Shown here: piece by piece, positions 31,525-37,853 of the stretch
Layout of the letters: every line of letters begins with the position of its first letter
Position numbering within the stretch: the first letter of the stretch is position 1
Origin: Deltaproteobacteria bacterium
GTDB lineage: Bacteria > Desulfobacterota > GWC2-55-46 > UBA9637
Assembly: GCA_016214995.1 (NCBI GenBank)
Contig: JACRML010000064.1
Location: 1 to 37,853 of the forward strand
Direction of reading: 5' to 3'
Length of the DNA: 37,853 nucleotides
Notes under the pieces: generated by a model
The model's database searches: none
Told to the model about the DNA's origin: nothing
What the model saw: the letters and a program-made list of their open reading frames with translations, nothing else
Made by a program: the position numbers and the translations under genes

Positions 31525-34170
31525 ATGCAGGTAATCACATCCCATGTAAATGCAGACTTTGACACGCTTGCATCCATGCTTGCCGCAAAAAAGCTCTATC
31601 CTGACGCAGTGCTTACCTTCCCGGGTTCTCTTGAAAAGAATTTAAGGGACTTTTTTGAAAAATCCTCATTCCATCTATTTGAGGTGGAAAAAATAAAAAA
31701 TATCAAAATGGATGAGATTACAAGACTCATCCTCGTTGATATAAGACAGGCCGCAAGGATTGGCAAGTTTGCAGAGATTATAAACAGACCAGGCCTTGAT
31801 ATTCATATCTACGATCACCACCCAAAATCTCCGGATGATATTCACGGCTCAGTAGAAGTAACGCATCATTATGGCGCCACCACCACCATCTTAACATTGA
31901 TAATGAAACAGAAAGCCATCCCGCTTACCCCCGAAGAGGCTACTGTTCTTATGGTTGGGATATACGAGGACACAGGGTCTTTAACCTTTTCGTCCACTAC
32001 GGTAGAGGATTATGAAGCGGCGGCATTTCTCCTTTCCAATGGCGCTAACCTAAATTTTGTATCAGATATGATTACCAGGGAGCTTACCGCAGAGCAGGTC
32101 TCTCTTTTGAACGACCTTCTGCAGTCAGCAACAACTTATTCCATTGATGGTATTGATGTGGTGATTGCTGAGGCCTCTGCTGATAAATATATGGGGGATA
32201 TTGCTGTTTTGGTGCATAGGCTCAAGGATATTGAAAATATAAACTGTCTTTTCGCTCTCGTTAGTATGGAGAGCAGAATACACCTGATTGCAAGGAGCAG
32301 GCTGAAAGGGGTAAATGTAGGCGAGATTGCACAAGCGCTTGGAGGTGGCGGCCATCCAACAGCTGCATCTGCTACATTAAAAGATATTACCCTGATTCAG
32401 GCAAAGGAAAGGCTTATAACAGTTTTAAAGGATAAGATTACGCCAAAAAGGTTTGCGAGGGATATAATGTCAAGCCCTCCAATAACCCTTTCGCAAGATG
32501 CATCTATAAATGATGCAAAAGATACGCTTCTCAGATACGGAATAAATGCAATACCCGTGGTTAGAGGTGAAAAGGTTTTAGGCATTATCACCAGGCAGGT
32601 GGTTGAAAAGGCTGCATATCACGGCTTAAAGGATGTATCTGTAAAAGAATATATGAGCACTGAGTTTGAGACAGTTTCTCCTTCCGCAGCCGTATCAGAG
32701 GTTCAGGAGGCAATTATAGGGCATCATCAAAGGCTTTTGCCTGTTATGGATGGCGGGAAGATTGCAGGTATTATAACCCGCACAGACCTTTTAAGACTGC
32801 TTCACGAAGAGCTAAAAATAGAACCGTATTCTGCCGAAGATGTGCCTCTAAAAAAGCACAAGACCGTTGCAAGACTCATGGAGGAGCGGCTGCCGGAAAA
32901 AGCGGCTGGCATTTTAAGAGATGCTGGCAATGTAGCCGAGGAGCTTGGTTACAGGGCATATGCTGTCGGCGGCTTTGTAAGAGATTTAATATTGAGATAT
33001 GAAAATCTGGATATTGATGTAGTGATAGAGGGCGACGGCATCGCATTTGCCAATATCTTTGCAAAGAGATTCGGGTGCAGGGTAAAGAGCCATGAAAGAT
33101 TTGGAACAGCGGTTGTGATATTTCCTGACGGATTTAAGATTGATATAGCAACTGCACGGCTTGAGTATTATGAAAAACCCGGCGCCCTGCCGACTGTTGA
33201 ATTATCTTCTCTGAAACTTGATTTATACAGGAGGGATTTTACTATTAACACGTTAGCCGTTGTGCTGAACACAAGAAATTTTGGAGAAGTAATAGATTTT
33301 TTTGGCGCCCAACGTGATATAAAAGAGAAGACCATAAGGGTTTTGCATAACTTGAGTTTTGTTGAAGACCCAACAAGGGTTCTCAGGGCTATCAGATTTG
33401 AGCAAAGGTATGGCTTTGTAATGGCAAAGCATACACAGAGCCTTATAAAAAATGCAGTTAAATTAAATCTTCTGCAAAGGATAAGCGGCGAAAGGCTTTT
33501 AAATGAGCTCAAGGCTATATTTGAAGAGGAGAACTTTCTGCGCGCGGTTTATCGCATTAAGGAGTTTGACCTCATAAAGTTTATTCATCCGGCTATCAGT
33601 CTTAATAATGAAGAGATGGCGCTTTTGGAAAGGGTAAAGGATGTTCTATCATGGTATCAACTGCTTTATAGGGAGGAAAAGGTAGAGGCATGGGTTGTGC
33701 TGTTTCTTGCTGTAAGCGACCAACTCAAGGATGATGAAGCTTTGGAGGCTGGGAAAAGACTTGGTATTACCGGTAAGCACAGGGTAGATGTGTTGCAGAG
33801 CAGGGCTGAAGCAGTGAAGGCATTAAATATGCTGCAGATGAAACTTGCCCCTGCAAGCCTTAAACAGGGGAAGACCCTTAGACCCAGCGAGATTTATCAT
33901 CTCCTGAAAATGCTCCCCATGGAAGATGTTTTATATATCATGGCAAAAACAAAGTTGAATGATGCAAAGAAGGCAATCTCAAATTTCATAACACACTTGA
34001 AAGAATGCAAAACCATGCTCCACGGAAACGACCTCAAACGATTGGGTGTGACGGAAGGGCCAATCTACAGCAAAATACTGAACATGTTGCTTGAAAAAAG
34101 GCTGGATGAAAAGATAAAGACAAAGGGTGATGAAGAAAAGATGGTTAAGGAGATAGCGTCAAAGTATTAA
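31525..34170 (+). CDS. DHH phosphoesterase - CBS pair - tRNA nucleotidyltransferase/poly(A) polymerase fusion
   Basis: 881 residues from the ATG of MQVITSHVNADFD (a TTG six bases upstream is less likely). Residues 1-300 are a DHH/DHHA1 phosphoesterase (NADFDTLASML, D97-H98-H99 in YDHHPKS, GGGGHPTAAS near 272). Residues about 305-425 are two CBS domains (FARDIMSSPPITL; VKEYMSTEFETV). From about 460 onward lies a class II nucleotidyltransferase: AVGGFVRDLILR (480), the catalytic DIDVVIEGD (497), RRDFTINTLAV and EDPTRVLRAIRFEQRY. Bacteria with this fusion often split CCA synthesis between separate CC- and A-adding enzymes; this is probably the A-adding one. The NrnA-like domain may degrade small RNAs. 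Residues about 775-782 contain a palindromic module. Confidence 0.9.
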   Translation: MQVITSHVNADFDTLASMLAAKKLYPDAVLTFPGSLEKNLRDFFEKSSFHLFEVEKIKNIKMDEITRLILVDIRQAARIGKFAEIINRPGLDIHIYDHHPKSPDDIHGSVEVTHHYGATTTILTLIMKQKAIPLTPEEATVLMVGIYEDTGSLTFSSTTVEDYEAAAFLLSNGANLNFVSDMITRELTAEQVSLLNDLLQSATTYSIDGIDVVIAEASADKYMGDIAVLVHRLKDIENINCLFALVSMESRIHLIARSRLKGVNVGEIAQALGGGGHPTAASATLKDITLIQAKERLITVLKDKITPKRFARDIMSSPPITLSQDASINDAKDTLLRYGINAIPVVRGEKVLGIITRQVVEKAAYHGLKDVSVKEYMSTEFETVSPSAAVSEVQEAIIGHHQRLLPVMDGGKIAGIITRTDLLRLLHEELKIEPYSAEDVPLKKHKTVARLMEERLPEKAAGILRDAGNVAEELGYRAYAVGGFVRDLILRYENLDIDVVIEGDGIAFANIFAKRFGCRVKSHERFGTAVVIFPDGFKIDIATARLEYYEKPGALPTVELSSLKLDLYRRDFTINTLAVVLNTRNFGEVIDFFGAQRDIKEKTIRVLHNLSFVEDPTRVLRAIRFEQRYGFVMAKHTQSLIKNAVKLNLLQRISGERLLNELKAIFEEENFLRAVYRIKEFDLIKFIHPAISLNNEEMALLERVKDVLSWYQLLYREEKVEAWVVLFLAVSDQLKDDEALEAGKRLGITGKHRVDVLQSRAEAVKALNMLQMKLAPASLKQGKTLRPSEIYHLLKMLPMEDVLYIMAKTKLNDAKKAISNFITHLKECKTMLHGNDLKRLGVTEGPIYSKILNMLLEKRLDEKIKTKGDEEKMVKEIASKY
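33848..33870. repeat. 23-bp palindromic module inside the nucleotidyltransferase gene
   Basis: Arms CCCCTG and CAGGGG separated by 11 bases ending in TTAAA, the same length, arms and loop ending (TAAA) as the module inside hypE at 26085-26107. Read in frame as APASLKQG. Confidence 0.6.
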
Positions 34171-34228
34171 AGTATCAGAGTGCCAAAGTAAAAATTAGGA
34201 TTCTCTGAATCTAAAAATAGGGGGGTAA

Positions 34229-34885
34229 ATGCAAGAAAACAAGATACTGAAAACCATAAAGGCGGCTCTGGAAAAGGAGCTACACATTGACCCTATAAAG
34301 ACACCCGTACGTCTAAAGATTGAAAATGGTGCAATTATAATGGAAGGCACGATTGATAGAATAGCGCACAAGAAAAAGGCCCTCCTTATTGCAATGAGTA
34401 TCCCAGGGACCTCCGGAGTTATTGACAGACTGAAGGTGAAACCTGCAAAAGAGATGGGAGATAAGGAGATAAAAAATCATATATGCGATGCCTTTCTTGA
34501 AGAGCCAACCCTGAGGGATATTACCATAGAAGTGGATGTAAATAACGGCATAGTTGATTTGGAAGGGGCTGTCCCTTCTTTAAGCCACAAGCGTCTTGCA
34601 GGGGTTTTTGCATGGTGGGTTCCCGGAAGTGTGGATGTTATAAACAGCCTTGAGGTTAGTCCGCCTGAAGATGATTCGGATGATGAAATAACAGAGGCGG
34701 TTGTGCTTGCGCTTGAGAAGGATACACTGGTAAATCATAGCAACATAAAAGTTGCAACTCAAAATTATGTAGTAACCCTTAACGGCATTGTGCATAGCGA
34801 GCCGGCAAAAAATGCCGCAGAGGACGATGCGTGGTATGTTTGGGGGGTGAATGAGGTTATAAATAGGTTGAAGGTGGTAAGGTGA
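34229..34885 (+). CDS. triple BON-domain protein
   Basis: 218 residues made of three BON (bacterial OsmY and nodulation) units: about 1-70 (VRLKIENGAIIMEGTIDRI, GTSGVIDRLKV), 75-145 (ITIEVDVNNGIVDLEGAVPS, GSVDVINSLEV) and 150-218 (NIKVATQNYVVTLNGIVHS, GVNEVINRLKVV). Each has the ending GxxxVxNxL/RLxV. No signal peptide is seen, so it may be cytoplasmic, unlike OsmY. BON domains bind phospholipid or other hydrophobic ligands; the role is unknown. The ATG follows AGGGGGGTAA, a good ribosome-binding site. Confidence 0.85.
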   Translation: MQENKILKTIKAALEKELHIDPIKTPVRLKIENGAIIMEGTIDRIAHKKKALLIAMSIPGTSGVIDRLKVKPAKEMGDKEIKNHICDAFLEEPTLRDITIEVDVNNGIVDLEGAVPSLSHKRLAGVFAWWVPGSVDVINSLEVSPPEDDSDDEITEAVVLALEKDTLVNHSNIKVATQNYVVTLNGIVHSEPAKNAAEDDAWYVWGVNEVINRLKVVR

Positions 34886-34966
34886 CCCACAAAAATGCAG
34901 TTGCATTTTTGGGCAAACGCTCCGATGTTTCAATACGGAGCGCTCCGAACAAAGCATCGGAGCGCA
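34886..34966. repeat. two hairpins after the BON gene
   Basis: A perfect 10-bp stem CAAAAATGCA / TGCATTTTTG (34890-34911), flanked by CC and GG, follows the BON stop within a few bases and could terminate transcription. Next comes a larger stem CGCTCCGATG / GCATCGGAGCG (34918-34964) with an internal CGGAGCGCTCCG palindrome. Confidence 0.65.
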
Positions 34967-34984
34967 ATCCCCTGATAAAAACCT

Positions 34985-35165
34985 TCAGTGGCAGGCTCTG
35001 GCCAAATACTGAAGTTGCCGATTCATCGGCGATTGTAACTCCAAACCTTCAGGTTTGAGTTTTTCAAGGCTAAAGCCTTGAGTTACAAAATACGCCCATG
35101 GGGCACCCAACAGAAGGTTGGGTCGGGCAACTACTATACCTAAAACAGTATGCTCCGTTTTGTCC
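34985..35165. repeat. mosaic palindromic element type 1, copy B
   Basis: Left core GGCAGGCTCTGGCCAAATAC with GTTGCCGATTCATCGGC; right core GGGCAACTACTATACCTAAA and CCGTTTTGTCC. The interior forms a cloverleaf-like set: outer stem TTGTAACTC / GAGTTACAA around hairpins AAACCTTCAGGTTT and CAAGGCTAAAGCCTTG, then CCCATGGGGC and CCCAACAGAAGGTTGGG. Compare copy A at 16105. Confidence 0.8.
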
Positions 35166-35176
35166 ACCCATCTTTT

Positions 35177-35400
35177 CCTTGCCCTTGACAAATTATGTAT
35201 TTTGTTGAAGCAAAACACAAAACTCCTCCTTTGTTAAAGGCAAAGGAGTTAATTTGTCAAGGGTTTGTCCCCCGACTAAAGCATTCGGGGGCAGGCTCTG
35301 GTCCGATGGACTCCGAAGAGTCATACGGACTCCTTCGGAGCTCAAATCTTGCGTTTAACCCGAAAAATAAAAACCAAATGCATTTTTCGGTTAATTTTTT
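35177..35400. repeat. further hairpins before the zinc-ribbon gene
   Basis: CCCTTGACAAATTA (35181) pairs with TAATTTGTCAAGGG (35248) around an inner stem AACTCC / GGAGTT. Then a module with arms CCCCCGA and TCGGGGG (35271-35293) and trailer CAGGCTCTGG, then GACTCCGAAGAGTC and CCGAAAAA / TTTTTCGG (35362-35390). The CCCCCGA module matches the one inside the GT fusion gene at 2249. No gene is seen in 34886-35476. Confidence 0.65.
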
Positions 35401-35476
35401 ATGGGGCAAGAAAAATGCTTGCATTTGTTTTTTTATTAAGCTATATTTTGCACTAAATATTGGACTGGGAGAAAGA

Positions 35477-36694
35477 ATGATAGTTCAGTGTGATGTCTGC
35501 AAGACAAAATTCCGCCTTGATGACTCAAAGGTAACAGCAAAGGGTGTAAAGGTGCGGTGTACAAAGTGCCAGAATATCTTTGTAGTTATGCCCGCTCCCG
35601 GACCCGAAGAAGCTGCGCCGAAACAGGAAGAAACCTTTGAAGCCTCATTTGAAACAAAACCCGAACCCTTCCCCAAGACAACAGAAATAGATTTTAGCAA
35701 ACCTTCCAAAGAAACCGCTGTGTCAAAACAGGAAGAAAAAAAACCGGAACCTTCCGCATGGGATATGGGAGGCATGGATTTCAACTTTGAAGAAAAACCA
35801 AAAGAGGAAGAGAAAAAATCAGATTGGGATATAGGATTTGCATCTGAAACACCATTTTCAGTTGAGGAGAAAAAAGAGACGCCGCAGCCGGAAGAGGAAA
35901 AGGGAGGATTAAGTTTTGGGATTGGAGAAGAATCTCTATTGGGTGTAGAGAAAAAAGAAACTGTCCCATCTCAGGAGCCGCCAAGTTTTAGCTTCGACGC
36001 AGGCTTTGCATCTGCTGATGAAAAGATATCCTTTGAAATAGAACCTCCACCATCAGAACAGGAATTTATTGCCCCTCCAAAAGAAGAGGCTAAGACCGTA
36101 GTCATGAAAGCCCCTTCCATAGCACCTCCACCTGCTCAATTGCCGGCAAAAGAAGAGATAACGAAAGGTTTTGAAGAGGCAAAAGATGTATTATTTGAAG
36201 TTTCTGCCGAAAAAAAATCTGCACGCAAGCGTACAATAATTTATGCGGTTGTTCTTTTGCTGTTAGTGATTGGCGCAGGAATTATTTACCTAAACACAGG
36301 AACAGAATTTTCAGGAAAGACCGGTAGTAAGGCGGTGGCGCAAAAGACCATGGATATTATTGGTCTGAAGGGGTATTATATAAACAGTACCTCTCTTGGC
36401 CGTTTGTTTGTCATAGAAGGAAAACTTGTAAGCAACTTAAATGTATTACAAGAAGTTCAGGGAATACATGGTATAATATTTGACAAAAGCGGGAAACAGA
36501 TAAAAGACGCATGGGTTGCACCGGGGAGGATTATATCTCAGGATGAGTTAAAAAATATATCTGCGGCAGATTTGGGAAAAAGGTTTAAGGATAGAAAAGG
36601 CACAATGCCGCCCAGGGGAACAGTTCCCTTTATGATAGTCTTTCAAAGTGTTTCCGAAGAGCTGGCAGAATTCAGCGTAGAGATCGGCCGGTAA
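35477..36694 (+). CDS. MJ0042-type zinc-ribbon, membrane-anchored DUF3426 protein
   Basis: 405 residues, starting at the ATG of MIVQCDVCKTKFRLDD after GGGAGAAAG; the frame is open 94 codons further upstream, but only through hairpin repeats. The N-terminal ribbon uses C5, C8, C28 and C31. Residues about 45-245 are disordered, rich in K, E, P with repeating PEEEK/KKE and WDMGGMDFNFEE/WDIGFASE patterns. A basic stretch (KKSARKRT) leads to one membrane helix (IIYAVVLLLLVIGAGIIYL, about 254-272). The C-terminal part (about 290-405) is a DUF3426 beta domain with VIEGKLVSN and GTVPFMIVFQ, predicted outside the cytoplasm. Function unknown; in other species it occurs near motility or envelope genes. 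Confidence 0.85.
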   Translation: MIVQCDVCKTKFRLDDSKVTAKGVKVRCTKCQNIFVVMPAPGPEEAAPKQEETFEASFETKPEPFPKTTEIDFSKPSKETAVSKQEEKKPEPSAWDMGGMDFNFEEKPKEEEKKSDWDIGFASETPFSVEEKKETPQPEEEKGGLSFGIGEESLLGVEKKETVPSQEPPSFSFDAGFASADEKISFEIEPPPSEQEFIAPPKEEAKTVVMKAPSIAPPPAQLPAKEEITKGFEEAKDVLFEVSAEKKSARKRTIIYAVVLLLLVIGAGIIYLNTGTEFSGKTGSKAVAQKTMDIIGLKGYYINSTSLGRLFVIEGKLVSNLNVLQEVQGIHGIIFDKSGKQIKDAWVAPGRIISQDELKNISAADLGKRFKDRKGTMPPRGTVPFMIVFQSVSEELAEFSVEIGR

Positions 36695-36710
36695 GACTAA
36701 ATCAAATATC

Positions 36711-36745
36711 AAAAATCAAAACCAAGGTAAAAATCTTTGATTTTT
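36711..36745. repeat. short hairpin downstream of the zinc-ribbon gene
   Basis: AAAAATCAAA and TTTGATTTTT form a 10-bp stem around 15 bases. Purely A/T-rich stem; may be a weak terminator or a heptad relic (ATCAAATATCAAAAATCAAA). Confidence 0.5.
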
Positions 36746-36780
36746 ACTCCATCCTTTCTATTTCAAAACTTGCCAATCTG

Positions 36781-37155
36781 ATGTTAGAAGCAGAGATATT
36801 CACCTTTGTAAAAAAACTGGCTAAAGACATGTCTTCCTTGTCTGAGCACCATATGATGGTTCAGATGCTTGGCAGCCGACTGGCGAGCATGGAGCCGGAT
36901 GATGCAGCCCGCGCCATTAATGCGCTTTATGATAAAGCTGCTAATCATGAGCTTGAATTTAGAAAGGCAAAGACCGTGATGGCAGATCCAAAAGAAGTGA
37001 TAAGGTCTGTGGGGGAGGAAAAAATCTATCTTGCATCGCTTGAACTTGGCTTAAAAAGGGTTAGCAGGTTTCTCACAGACCTTCCGCCGCAAAAGAAAGG
37101 TTTTAGAGCGGTTATGATACGGAAGAGGATGCTAAAATGGAGTTTATTACGTTAG
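36781..37155 (+). CDS. hypothetical helical protein
   Basis: 124 residues, mostly alpha-helical and charged, without cysteine pairs, signal peptide or membrane helix. Segments include EIFTFVKKLAKDMSSLSEHHMM and DDAARAINALYDKAANHELEF (quoted in part: FVKKLAKDM, ARAINALYDKA). I do not recognise a named family. No ribosome-binding site is visible before the ATG. The last 19 bases overlap the next gene in another frame. It might form one functional unit with that protein, or the two may be halves of a former single gene. Confidence 0.6.
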   Translation: MLEAEIFTFVKKLAKDMSSLSEHHMMVQMLGSRLASMEPDDAARAINALYDKAANHELEFRKAKTVMADPKEVIRSVGEEKIYLASLELGLKRVSRFLTDLPPQKKGFRAVMIRKRMLKWSLLR

Positions 37156-37523
37156 GAGAAAGAAGGGCAATATCCAAGGGATGGATAAGAGACAAACTTG
37201 ACAGGCTTTTGCCTGACCCTGACCCAATAGTAATTGCAAACAACTTAAATAATCCTAAAATTACTGAGAAGGAGATAGTAAAGATAGCCTCAAAAAGACC
37301 AAACTCACCAAACATACTACGACTTATATCAACACATAAGAGATGGGGGGCACGGTATGTAATAAAGAAGGCATTGGTGCAAAACCCATATACACCGCCG
37401 CGCATATCGCTTGGGTTATTGGAACTTCTCTTTTCTCAGGATTTAAAAGAGGTTGCTAAAGATGGCAGCCTGCATCCGCAGGTTAGACTGGCTGCAAAAG
37501 AACGGTTGGAAGAGAAAGAGTAA
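37137..37523 (+). CDS. hypothetical HEAT-like protein
   Basis: 128 residues: MEFITLGERRAISKGWIRDK, then LLPDPDPIVIANNLNNPKIT and KIASKRPNSPNILRLI. The helix pairs with IVIANNLNNP and ALVQNPYTPP look like degenerate HEAT/leucine-rich-type repeats (DUF2336-like), typical of conserved hypothetical proteins in delta-type bacteria. The ATG lies inside the end of the preceding gene, consistent with translational coupling; no separate ribosome-binding site is evident. It is convergent with tatA, with only two bases between stop codons. Confidence 0.65.
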   Translation: MEFITLGERRAISKGWIRDKLDRLLPDPDPIVIANNLNNPKITEKEIVKIASKRPNSPNILRLISTHKRWGARYVIKKALVQNPYTPPRISLGLLELLFSQDLKEVAKDGSLHPQVRLAAKERLEEKE

Positions 37524-37525
37524 TG

Positions 37526-37762
37526 CTATATTTTTTTTGCAGGTTCTTCAGGTTTTGTCGCAGCCGCAGGTTTTACTCCTGCGGCAGATTCCAATTTTTC
37601 CTTTTGGGGAGTTACATCTATCTCTTCTTCGGAAGACGCTTTTTTAAAGTTTCTTATAGCCTGGCCCAGGCCGCTGCCTATACTGGGCAGTTTCCCAACG
37701 CCAAATATTATGAGGATGATTACAAGGATAATTATAAGTTCAGTTGTTCCTATGCCAAACAT
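37526..37762 (-). CDS. tatA: twin-arginine translocase subunit TatA/TatE
   Basis: 78 residues. The N-terminal membrane helix ([29 protein letters not shown]; quoted in part [20 protein letters not shown]) contains the conserved E8, the FG hinge and KLP, followed by the amphipathic helix [13 protein letters not shown] and a charged, alanine/proline-rich tail. It assembles the pore of the Tat system that exports folded proteins across the inner membrane. GGGAGGT lies upstream of the ATG. No tatB or tatC is in view; minus-strand transcription starts from the promoter listed at 37792-37821. Confidence 0.93.
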   Translation of the reverse strand: MFGIGTTELIIILVIILIIFGVGKLPSIGSGLGQAIRNFKKASSEEEIDVTPQKEKLESAAGVKPAAATKPEEPAKKI

Positions 37763-37791
37763 ATAAAAATATACCTCCCAACGAGGCTTTT

Positions 37792-37821
37792 ATTATTGCA
37801 AGATTGTTTTATATATGTCAA
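37792..37821 (-). promoter_or_regulatory. sigma-70-like promoter for tatA
   Basis: On the minus strand TTGACA (complement of 37816-37821), an 18-base A/T-rich spacer and AATAAT (complement of 37792-37797), about 30 bases before the tatA start. A good housekeeping-type match. Confidence 0.6.
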
Positions 37822-37853
37822 TAAAAATCTTATCTCTGGATAAAGGTCAGCTC

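Noticed and set aside
35195..35476. 94-residue N-terminal extension of the zinc-ribbon protein
   Set aside because: The extension translates hairpin repeats, while the MIVQC start has a ribosome-binding site and is the standard beginning of the MJ0042-type ribbon.

Overview
The window reads as a chromosomal stretch from a moderately AT-rich, Gram-negative, probably anaerobic or microaerophilic bacterium. Rubrerythrin, desulforedoxin-like zinc/iron ribbons, a glycine-reductase-type selenoprotein, HypE, a CHASE2 cyclase, a sigma-54 response regulator, PilZ, LivMGF and a separate A-adding-type tRNA nucleotidyltransferase all point towards the Desulfobacterota/Nitrospirota neighbourhood or a related candidate phylum. 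I cannot place it more precisely without a search. No rRNA, tRNA, CRISPR array, intact insertion sequence or phage was found.

Layout. 1-4.3 kb (minus strand): the start of a metallo-beta-lactamase-fold hydrolase, a phosphohexomutase, and an 863-residue nucleotidyltransferase with a degenerate mutase domain. 4.4-10.4 kb (minus): a redox and metal cluster containing a GrdB-like selenoprotein read through an in-frame UGA, a geranylgeranyl-reductase-type flavoprotein, rubrerythrin, three small ribbon proteins, a MidA methyltransferase, a cytochrome b5-like protein and bacterioferritin. 10.6-15.3 kb (minus): NptA-type phosphate transporter, GalT, PilZ protein, nitroreductase and FtsY. 15.3-16.8 kb: a hairpin-rich repeat island around a small cupin gene. 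16.8-22 kb: CHASE2 adenylate/guanylate cyclase convergent with a histidine kinase/NtrC-type regulator pair. 22.4-28.4 kb: LivM, a nitrilase-family amidase, a TPR protein (opposite strand), HypE, LivG and LivF. 28.6-31.5 kb: ManC and ManB for GDP-mannose. 31.5-37.9 kb: a DHH-CBS-nucleotidyltransferase fusion, a BON protein, a zinc-ribbon/DUF3426 membrane protein, two small overlapping unknown genes and TatA.

Two mutases, the nucleotidyltransferase fusion, GalT and ManC form a dispersed sugar-nucleotide set that probably feeds envelope polysaccharide synthesis. The ferritin-like and ribbon proteins suggest oxidative-stress and iron handling in an anaerobe.

The most unusual aspect is the repeat content. 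Many intergenic gaps hold runs of roughly 7-base degenerate repeats followed by their own reverse complement. The repeat word differs from gap to gap while the design stays the same. Similar words, and small palindromic modules, also sit in frame inside conserved genes (the GT fusion, HypE, LivF, ManC, ManB three times, perhaps MidA and the tRNA nucleotidyltransferase), adding short hydrophilic insertions. Separate mosaic families of palindromic modules recur at 15.5, 16.1, 16.3, 28.4 and 35 kb.
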